Assembly (NCBI GenBank): GCA_002345845.1
Contig: DDWF01000052.1
Coordinates: forward strand, 205-6,549
Direction of reading: 5' to 3'
Length of the DNA: 6,345 nucleotides
Source of the DNA: Betaproteobacteria bacterium UBA2293
Lineage (GTDB): Bacteria > Pseudomonadota > Gammaproteobacteria > Burkholderiales > Rhodocyclaceae
Part shown: in pieces, positions 1 to 5,248 of the stretch
Layout of the letters: each line of letters opens with the position of its first letter
Numbering within the stretch: position 1 is the first letter of the stretch
Program-made: the position numbers and the translations under genes
Notes under the pieces: model-generated
What the model saw: the letters and a program-made list of their open reading frames with translations, nothing else
What the model was told of the DNA's origin: nothing
The model's database searches: none

Positions 1-3000
1 TCGGCATGACCAGCAGCGGCATCAGATACTCGAACATCGAACCGCTCCACGACAGCAGCGCCGGTTCACCGCCAGTGCCGGTCAGCAGGCGGCCAAGCGA
101 GAACCAGCTGGCCTGCGGCAGCTGCCCCTGGGCGATGGCGACGAAATTGCACAGTCGCGCTTCCGAGGCCAGCAGGTCGTAATAGCTGGTGTCGGCCCGG
201 CGCTCGACGACGTTGTAACCGATGGTCAGCAACTGGCGCGCCTTGTCGAAGAGGAAACCGTACTCCATCTCGGCGAGTTGGCCGGCCTGCCGGGCCAGTT
301 CATCGATCGCCGCCAGCCGGGTACTGGCAAAAACATTGCCCTGCCCGGCCAGCTGACGCAGGGTGGGCAGGGGCTCGGTCGCCGGGGCGCTGGCCAGGCA
401 TTCCAGTTCGGCCAGCGCTTCGTTGATTTGTCCGGCCAGCGCCTGCGCCCAATCATTGGCCTCGCTGGCCGGCAACTTGGGATCGCGGGCGTGCAGGCTG
501 GCGGCGATGTCGCTGACCAGTTCGCCAGCCCTATTGGCTAGCTGTTGCAGCGTCACACGGGCGGTGCCGATGGTCGTCGGCGGCGCCGCGACCGCCGCAT
601 CGAGCAGCTTGGCAAAGGCAGCCAGCGGACCGTTGGCACCGGCTTCAGCACTTTCGGCCAGGACGCCGAGGGTGTCATGCAGGCCGGCATAGAGCCGCGG
701 CGGCAGTATCCGATCGTCGGCCAGCGCGCACAAGCCGGCGCGCAGGGTCAGCAAATGGCCGGCCAGGTTGCCGCTATCGACCGTCGACACATAAAGCGGC
801 GGCAGCGGCTGCAAGGTATGGGTGTCGTACCAGTTGTAGAAATGCCCTTGGTGCTGCTCCAGGCCGGCCATCGTCCTCAGCGTCTGCATCGTTCGCTCGA
901 GCAGCCGCCCGGCGGTCAGGTAGCCGAAATCGTAGGCTGCGAGATTGGCCAGAAGCGCCAGGCCCATATTGGTCGGCGAGGTGCGATGGGCGACCGAGGT
1001 GACGCGGTATTCCTGAATGTTGTCGGGTGGCAGCCAGTGATCGTCCGCGCCGACGACGCGCTCGAAGAAAGCCCAGGTTCGCCGGGTCAGGGCATGCAGG
1101 AAGAAACGTTGCTCGCTGCTCAGCGTCGCCGGGCGACGAATCAGCGGCCGGCTGAGCCACCAGGCAAGTACCGGGGACGCCAGCCAGAGCAGCAGGATCG
1201 GCCCGGCCACGGCCAGGGTCAGCGGACTTGCGATGCCCAGAACGAGGCCGAAAGTGATCGCTATCAGTGGGCCGATCCACAGGCTGCGGAAACTGGCGGC
1301 CAGGCCGCTACGGTCGCGCCGGGCCAGTTCGCGGTCGACCTCGCTGGACGGATTCCATTCCAGCATCGGTCGGTGGCTGAACAGGACGCGCCAGAGTGTG
1401 CGGACGATGGCATCAAGACTGAAAAATGCCGTATACGGCAGGCAGGCCAATTCGAAGGTCACCTGCTTGAAATGCCGGACAGCCGCGCTGGCGACGGCCG
1501 TCACATGTTGGCGGAAGAGCACTTCATCCGGCTTGCGTGTGAGATCAACGCCGGCAGCGCACAGCGCCGGGATCAGGAGGATGCCGATGACGGCGACAGT
1601 CCACAGACCGGCCGCGGGCATGATTGTCCAGCCGAGCAGCAGGACCAGCAGCAGCGCCGCGGGAACCAGGCTGCGTCGCAGATTGTCGGCCAGCTTCCAT
1701 TGCGACAGGGCGGAAAGCGGATTTGGCTGGCGGTGTACCGCCTTGCCGGCACAGGCGCAGGGCACGCGCCGGCGCAGCCAGCCAGCCAGTTGCCAGTCGC
1801 CGCGGATCCAGCGGTAGCGGCGGCTGACGTCGGCGCTGTAACGGGCCGGGTAGTCTTCGAACAACTGCACATCGCTCAACAGTCCGGAGCGCGCATAACA
1901 GCCTTCAAGCAGGTCGTGGCTGAGGATGCGGTTCGTCGGGAAACGCCCGCCCAGCGCCTGCTCGAAGGCATCGACATGGTAGATGCCCTTGCCGATGAAG
2001 GAGCCTTCGCCGAAGACGTCCTGATAAACGTCGGAAATGGCCTGGGTATAGGGATCGATGCCCGGTTCGCCGCCGTAGAGACGGGCATAGAGCGAGCGGT
2101 TGGTACCGGGCAGGCTGACGGCGACCCGTGGTTGCAGGATGCCGTAGCCCTCGGTGACACGCTGCTTTGCCGGGTCGTAGTGCGGCTGGTTCAATGGATG
2201 GGCCATGGCCCCGACAAACTGGCGCGCCGCATCGCGCGGCAACTGCGTATCGGTGTCCAGCGTGATGACATAGCGGACACCAGCCAGGTCGGCTGTATTC
2301 CCGGCCAGGTGCGAAAAGCCGGCCGGATTGCCGCGCAGCAGCGCGTTGAGGTCGGCCAGCTTGCCGCGCTTGCGCTCGTAGCCCATCCAGACCTTTTCCT
2401 GCGCGTTCCACCGCCGTGGGCGATGAAAGAGGAAGAAGATGTCGCTGCGCATCGCTGCTTCCGCGCTAGCGTATTTCGCATTCAGTTCATCAATGCGCCA
2501 GCGCGCCAGTTCGACCAGAGCGGCATCCTCGGCCAGAACTTCCTGCAGCGCATCGCAACAATCGGTGAGCAGCCCGTAATGCAGGCTGGGATCGGGATTG
2601 GCGAGAAAGCGGACTTCCAGCGCCTCGACCAGATCCTCGACACCGGCAGCACTGGTAAGCATGGTCGGTATCACCACCAGCGTTCGCTCGCTGAGCGGAA
2701 TCCCGGTTGAAAAATCCATTTTCGGCAAGGCATGAGCGGTCACCAGCAAGGTGCTCAGCCAGTTCACCAGGGCCAGTGCCAACTGGCTGCTGGCCAGGCC
2801 GACGACCAGCGCGATCGGCACCCGCAGCCAATCGGCAAGTCCGGCCGGCATGCCGAGCCAGATCAGGCTGCCGCTTATGGCCAGTGTGATCAGGGCGATG
2901 GCCCCGAGATAGATCAGCAGGGGACAACGTCCTGCTGCCCGATACAGGCTGCGGCTGGGCGCAAGCCGGACATCGGCCAGGGCTTCGAGTTGCGGCAGGC

Positions 3001-4171
3001 CCTTGTCGACCAGATAGAAGCCGACATGCCCTGCCCGCCCACCGCTGCCGGCACGGGCCAGTTCGACGGCCCGGCGGGCGACCTCGCCTTCACTCAGGCG
3101 ACCATGGCGGGCAATTTCCTCGGTGGCGTGGCGGTAGCGGTCACGCGTCGCGAAATCCATTCGGGCATAGGTGTCAGCGGGGTCTTCACGCAGGCACTGT
3201 TCAACGACGCTGAGCGTCTCGACAAACTCCGGCCAGTCCATCGCCCCGAGCACCCGCAAACTGCCGATGCTGTTGCTGATCGACACCTGATCGGCGGCCT
3301 GCAACTGGTTTTCCGCCTGGACCAGTTGGGCGATGGTGCGCCCGGACTCGGCTAGGTGCTGCTCGATCCAGGTCAGCGGCAAGGCCAGGGCCGGCCCCCT
3401 GCCCTGCAGCCGGCGCGCCAGTTCGGCGACGAAGGAACTGCTCATCGGCGGATTCGAGCGGGCCATGTCGGCGATTACCAGGATCAGGCTTTTCGGATCC
3501 TGGTCGGCGGTTTCCGCCATCTGGTCAGCCCACGTATCGGCCAGATTGCGCTCGTTCCAACCGAGCGCAATCCGTGCCCCGACGCGCCGGAGATTTTCGA
3601 TCACCGCCAGACGCAGCATGATCGGGATGGCCCACAGTTCGCCCAGTTTCAGGTCGGTGACAGTCTGGTACGCGGCCACGAAGCGCACCAGGGTTTCGGT
3701 GTCGAGCCGGCCATCGCCATGGGCGACGGTTTCCAGCGCGATGTCGTAAACCCGCGGCCGTCCGGCCGATTGCCCACTGGCCAGGCGGGGCAGTTCGCGG
3801 CTGTAGCCTTTGGGCAGGTGGCGCCGCGCGGTCCGGATATGCTCTTCAATCAGGTAAAAGTTGTCGAGCAGCCACTCGCCGGCGGGGGTGATCCGGCGGC
3901 CATCGGCGACGCCGGCAGACAAAAGCCGGCAGACTCCGACCAGGCTGTTTTCGTTGGCAGCCAGGCGCGCCAGCAGCAGATCGGGCGCCGGGCCGGGCGC
4001 CAGGCGATGCGAAGCTGCCAGCGCCTTGCCATGCTGCGCCATCTGGTCGGCGCTATACAGTTCGGCTCGCAGCGGCTGCTCTTCATCGACTGCGATCCGC
4101 GAATTCCTGTTGGCGCGAAACTGCAACTGTAACTGCCGAAGATACTCAGAGAGCTTGTGAACTGCACTCAA
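1..4171 (-). CDS. ndvB: Cyclic beta-1,2-glucan synthase (NdvB/Cgs-like, GT84), N-terminal half, 3' end off window
   Basis: This family is an inner-membrane enzyme that primes, elongates and cyclises beta-1,2-glucan from UDP-glucose for the periplasm. I translated the frame through the window: about 1,390 codons with no stop down to base 2. Residues (from the TTG): conserved N-terminal helical region with GEWLLDNFYLIEEHIR (98-113) and DLKLGELWAIPIMLR (173-187); two membrane segments near 417-440 and 451-475; GT84 catalytic region with HRPRRWNAQEKVWMGYERK (583-601), DTDTQL (DxD, D639/D641), SHDLLEG (751-757) and RWIRGDWQ (787-794); more membrane segments near 836-872 and 966-1006; then the glycoamylase-like middle domain with EYRVTSVAHRTSPTNMG (1054-1070), FYNWYDT (1111-1117) and SWSGSMFEYLMP (1374-1385). 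In the Thermoanaerobacter enzyme the middle region is, as I recall, the cyclising domain (GH189). Full proteins are about 2,800 residues, so the C-terminal GH94 chain-length-control part lies beyond the left edge. Start: an in-frame TGA lies at 4222-4220 and there is no ATG before residue 44, so TTG at 4171 preceded by AAAGG is chosen. The family call is firm; the exact start is uncertain. Confidence 0.94.
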   Translation of the reverse strand, partial: MSAVHKLSEYLRQLQLQFRANRNSRIAVDEEQPLRAELYSADQMAQHGKALAASHRLAPGPAPDLLLARLAANENSLVGVCRLLSAGVADGRRITPAGEWLLDNFYLIEEHIRTARRHLPKGYSRELPRLASGQSAGRPRVYDIALETVAHGDGRLDTETLVRFVAAYQTVTDLKLGELWAIPIMLRLAVIENLRRVGARIALGWNERNLADTWADQMAETADQDPKSLILVIADMARSNPPMSSSFVAELARRLQGRGPALALPLTWIEQHLAESGRTIAQLVQAENQLQAADQVSISNSIGSLRVLGAMDWPEFVETLSVVEQCLREDPADTYARMDFATRDRYRHATEEIARHGRLSEGEVARRAVELARAGSGGRAGHVGFYLVDKGLPQLEALADVRLAPSRSLYRAAGRCPLLIYLGAIALITLAISGSLIWLGMPAGLADWLRVPIALVVGLASSQLALALVNWLSTLLVTAHALPKMDFSTGIPLSERTLVVIPTMLTSAAGVEDLVEALEVRFLANPDPSLHYGLLTDCCDALQEVLAEDAALVELARWRIDELNAKYASAEAAMRSDIFFLFHRPRRWNAQEKVWMGYERKRGKLADLNALLRGNPAGFSHLAGNTADLAGVRYVITLDTDTQLPRDAARQFVGAMAHPLNQPHYDPAKQRVTEGYGILQPRVAVSLPGTNRSLYARLYGGEPGIDPYTQAISDVYQDVFGEGSFIGKGIYHVDAFEQALGGRFPTNRILSHDLLEGCYARSGLLSDVQLFEDYPARYSADVSRRYRWIRGDWQLAGWLRRRVPCACAGKAVHRQPNPLSALSQWKLADNLRRSLVPAALLLVLLLGWTIMPAAGLWTVAVIGILLIPALCAAGVDLTRKPDEVLFRQHVTAVASAAVRHFKQVTFELACLPYTAFFSLDAIVRTLWRVLFSHRPMLEWNPSSEVDRELARRDRSGLAASFRSLWIGPLIAITFGLVLGIASPLTLAVAGPILLLWLASPVLAWWLSRPLIRRPATLSSEQRFFLHALTRRTWAFFERVVGADDHWLPPDNIQEYRVTSVAHRTSPTNMGLALLANLAAYDFGYLTAGRLLERTMQTLRTMAGLEQHQGHFYNWYDTHTLQPLPPLYVSTVDSGNLAGHLLTLRAGLCALADDRILPPRLYAGLHDTLGVLAESAEAGANGPLAAFAKLLDAAVAAPPTTIGTARVTLQQLANRAGELVSDIAASLHARDPKLPASEANDWAQALAGQINEALAELECLASAPATEPLPTLRQLAGQGNVFASTRLAAIDELARQAGQLAEMEYGFLFDKARQLLTIGYNVVERRADTSYYDLLASEARLCNFVAIAQGQLPQASWFSLGRLLTGTGGEPALLSWSGSMFEYLMPLLVMP

Positions 4172-4181
4172 TTCGGGGAAA

Positions 4182-4186
4182 CCTTT
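4182..4186 (-). promoter_or_regulatory. Candidate ribosome binding site deciding the TTG start of the glucan synthase
   Basis: On the minus strand AAAGG lies 10 bases upstream of TTG at 4171. The spacing is slightly long. No ATG or GTG lies in frame between the upstream TGA (4222-4220) and residue 44, and the next in-frame TTG (4126) has no purine-rich leader. The conserved residues following 4171 (RANRNSRIAVDEEQPLRAEL) resemble the family's N-terminus, so a start upstream of them is needed. Confidence 0.45.
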
Positions 4187-4272
4187 CGCGAAAATGTCGT
4201 CAGCGACAGATGTCCTCGTTCCTCACGAAGCGCGTCAATGCCGCCATTCAGCATATGTAAACGGGCTGACCG

Positions 4273-4347
4273 GCTCGGTGCGCTGGCGCGCATAAGGTGT
4301 GACATCGGGGCGTTGGACAGGCGCCATGGGCCAGCTCAGTGCGCTGG
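4273..4347 (+). repeat. Imperfect direct repeat GCTC(G/A)GTGCGCTGG, two copies
   Basis: Copies at 4273-4286 and 4334-4347 match at 13 of 14 bases and start 61 bases apart, close to six helical turns. Both lie in the divergent intergenic region. They may be paired regulator sites on one face of the DNA. With only two copies, chance is not excluded. Confidence 0.3.
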
Positions 4348-4358
4348 GCGGGCGGCTA

Positions 4359-4372
4359 TGTGCGCCAGCACA
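4359..4372. repeat. Short dyad TGTGC-GCCA-GCACA
   Basis: Two perfect 5-base arms flank a 4-base spacer, only 6 bases before the larger dyad at 4379-4398. It could be a second regulator half-site pair or a chance event in GC-rich DNA. No function can be assigned. Confidence 0.3.
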
Positions 4373-4378
4373 CGGAAA

Positions 4379-4398
4379 TTGCGCATTCCAATGCGTAA
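4379..4398. promoter_or_regulatory. 20-bp imperfect palindrome upstream of phasin, candidate operator
   Basis: TTGCGCATT, a CC spacer, then AATGCGTAA form two 9-base arms that pair at 8 of 9 positions. The element ends 87 bases before the phasin ATG, where an operator or activator site could sit. Phasin genes are commonly repressed by PhaR, whose described sites contain TGC/GCA half-sites; TGC and GCA occur here. Assignment to PhaR or any other factor is inference. Confidence 0.4.
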
Positions 4399-4472
4399 GC
4401 TCTGCGGCGGATTTCCTTGGCTGTCTTCGGTCAAGGCGAATGCCTGCCTACTGAACACCCTCACTGCCCAAC

Positions 4473-4479
4473 AAAGGAG
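4473..4479 (+). promoter_or_regulatory. Strong ribosome binding site of the phasin gene
   Basis: AAAGGAG lies 6 bases before ATG at 4486. This near-consensus Shine-Dalgarno fixes the start and suggests efficient translation, as expected for an abundant granule-coat protein. Confidence 0.85.
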
Positions 4480-4485
4480 CAATAA

Positions 4486-4971
4486 ATGCTAACAATCAAT
4501 CCGGAACAAATTGATGCCATCAAGAGCAATGCCGACGCCGTTATGGCGTTTTCGAACATTGTCTATTCCAGCTTCGAGCGCCTGACCACCCTGAATATGA
4601 AAGTGACGCGCGCTTTACTGGAAGAAAGTGCCGCCGCTTCGAGCCTGATGCTTGAAGGCAACGGCTCGGCGAAACCGGCAAAAGCCAGGACGGCGATTCC
4701 CGAAGCAGCCACGCAGAACGTCGTCGGCTATTTTCAGGATGTCCAGGAACTGACCACGGAAACCCAGCAGGAGCTTACCCAGCTGCTGACTTCCTTTCTT
4801 GAGACGCAAGGCAAAACTGCGAACCCGACCGCCTGGATCAAGGGATTCGACGCATTCAAGAGCCTCGGCCAGCAAGCCAGTGCGATTGCCGAAACCAACC
4901 GCAAGGCAGCGGCCGACATAACATCCAGAGTGGCCAATGCCGCGGCTTCGGCATCGGCAAAACGCACCTGA
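4486..4971 (+). CDS. phaP: Phasin family protein (PHA granule-associated)
   Basis: Phasins coat polyhydroxyalkanoate granules in the cytoplasm, controlling granule size and number and access of synthase and depolymerase. This complete gene encodes 161 residues, near the usual size of the proteobacterial phasin family (TIGR01841/Phasin_2 type). The N-terminal part (about 1-58) has the family pattern: a PEQ start, then amphipathic helix with FSNIVYSSFERLTTLNMKV (23-41) and an ALLEESAAASS stretch. A linker rich in Ala, Lys and Pro follows (about 59-75). A second long helix runs through YFQDVQELTTETQQELTQLL, and the C-terminal part ends in a low-complexity Ala/Ser tail with basic residues. There is no signal peptide, membrane segment or cysteine. 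It stands alone, divergent from the glucan synthase and converging on the small ORF; no phaC, phaA or phaB is in view. A candidate operator sits upstream. The family call rests on pattern recognition without a search. A stress-type granule protein of the same family is the main alternative. Confidence 0.88.
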   Translation: MLTINPEQIDAIKSNADAVMAFSNIVYSSFERLTTLNMKVTRALLEESAAASSLMLEGNGSAKPAKARTAIPEAATQNVVGYFQDVQELTTETQQELTQLLTSFLETQGKTANPTAWIKGFDAFKSLGQQASAIAETNRKAAADITSRVANAAASASAKRT

Positions 4972-5005
4972 CGCATACGCCTCGCCACACGTTATCTGCG
5001 GCGGG

Positions 5006-5029
5006 GCGCCAGATCAGGTTTGCTGGCGC
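5006..5029. terminator. Possible bidirectional terminator stem between converging genes
   Basis: GCGCCAG (5006-5012) and CTGGCGC (5023-5029) form a perfect 7-bp GC-rich stem around a 10-base loop. It lies 34 bases after the phasin stop and directly after the small ORF's stop on the other strand. There is no U-run on either strand, so intrinsic termination would be weak; it may instead protect 3' ends. Confidence 0.4.
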
Positions 5030-5030
5030 T

Positions 5031-5105
5031 TCAGCGCAGGCCGAAAAATGACATGACGGCAATGATGACGACGACCAGACCGACGATGTAGATGACGCTG
5101 TTCAT
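5031..5105 (-). CDS. Small single-helix membrane protein, 24 residues
   Basis: The translation is MNSVIYIVGLVVVIIAVMSFFGLR. Residues 4-21 are an unbroken hydrophobic stretch long enough to span a membrane, ending in Gly-Leu-Arg. The start at 5105 is chosen because AAGGA (5117-5113, minus strand) sits 7 bases upstream. The same frame is open further up, with an ATG at 5123 and a GTG at 5219, but neither has a good ribosome binding site and the added residues are not hydrophobic. The stop abuts a GC-rich stem. I do not recognise a named family, though it resembles short hypothetical membrane peptides I recall from proteobacterial genomes. An envelope or stress role, as for many such peptides, is only a guess. 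It could be co-transcribed with the transaldolase gene 143 bases upstream or have its own promoter. Confidence 0.65.
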   Translation of the reverse strand: MNSVIYIVGLVVVIIAVMSFFGLR

Positions 5106-5112
5106 GATTTTT

Positions 5113-5117
5113 TCCTT
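5113..5117 (-). promoter_or_regulatory. Ribosome binding site deciding the small-ORF start
   Basis: Minus-strand AAGGA inside an A-rich run lies 7 bases before ATG at 5105. It supports the 24-residue form over longer in-frame versions. Confidence 0.6.
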
Positions 5118-5130
5118 TTGCATGGATTGG

Positions 5131-5171
5131 GCCGGCACCTGAGGTAGCGAATCGATTCGCGGGATGCCGGC
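5131..5171. repeat. Concentric inverted repeats around a perfect 14-bp palindrome
   Basis: GCGAATCGATTCGC (5147-5160) is a perfect palindrome. It is enclosed by a second inverted repeat, GCCGGCA (5131-5137) and TGCCGGC (5165-5171). As RNA this could fold into a two-tier hairpin; as DNA the centre could be an operator. It lies between the transaldolase stop and the small membrane ORF, so it could end the transaldolase transcript or control the small ORF. No T-run follows on the minus strand. Confidence 0.5.
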
Positions 5172-5248
5172 AATCACCTTAGCAGCGACGCCCTCGGCCT
5201 TCTGTGCGCCAACGAACACAACGCTGCGCCTGGCACAACCACCACGGC

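Larger units (their letters stand above)
4172..4485. promoter_or_regulatory. Divergent intergenic region between glucan synthase and phasin genes
   Basis: These 314 bases separate the two divergent genes and should hold both promoters. I found no convincing -35/-10 pair. The best minus-strand -35-like element is TTGACG (4238-4233), but it has only a poor -10 partner. On the plus strand CATAAG (4291-4296) could be a weak -10. The region holds a perfect palindrome TTTCGCGAAA (4184-4193), an imperfect 14-bp direct repeat (4273-4286 and 4334-4347), a short dyad (4359-4372) and a 20-bp dyad (4379-4398). A 111-codon open frame runs through it on the plus strand into the phasin start, but it has no protein-like character and I do not call it. 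Confidence 0.6.

Noticed and set aside
545..2710. 721-codon open frame on the plus strand
   Set aside because: It is the in-register antisense of the glucan synthase gene. Its translation is low-complexity, rich in Gln, Arg, Gly and Ala, with no recognisable domain, while the minus frame carries many conserved GT84 motifs.
2732..4132. Plus-strand open frames of 207 and 258 codons
   Set aside because: Same in-register antisense effect; the breaks coincide with single CTA and TTA codons in the glucan synthase.
4233..4259. Sigma-70-like promoter for the glucan synthase (TTGACG at 4238-4233, or TACATA at 4259-4254)
   Set aside because: TTGACG has no acceptable -10 at 16-18 bases, and TACATA has no -35; neither is strong enough to call.
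4413..4440. Hairpin CCTTG/CAAGG upstream of the phasin gene
   Set aside because: Only 5 bp with a 12-base loop; easily expected by chance.
4157..4492. 111-codon plus-strand open frame across the intergenic region into the phasin start
   Set aside because: It overlaps the phasin start in another frame, lacks a ribosome binding site at its start, and has a protein composition unlike a real gene. The phasin with AAAGGAG is clearly the gene.
5031..5219. 62-residue version of the small membrane protein starting at GTG 5219
   Set aside because: No ribosome binding site at that start, and the extension crosses the palindromic element. ATG 5105 has a well-placed AAGGA.
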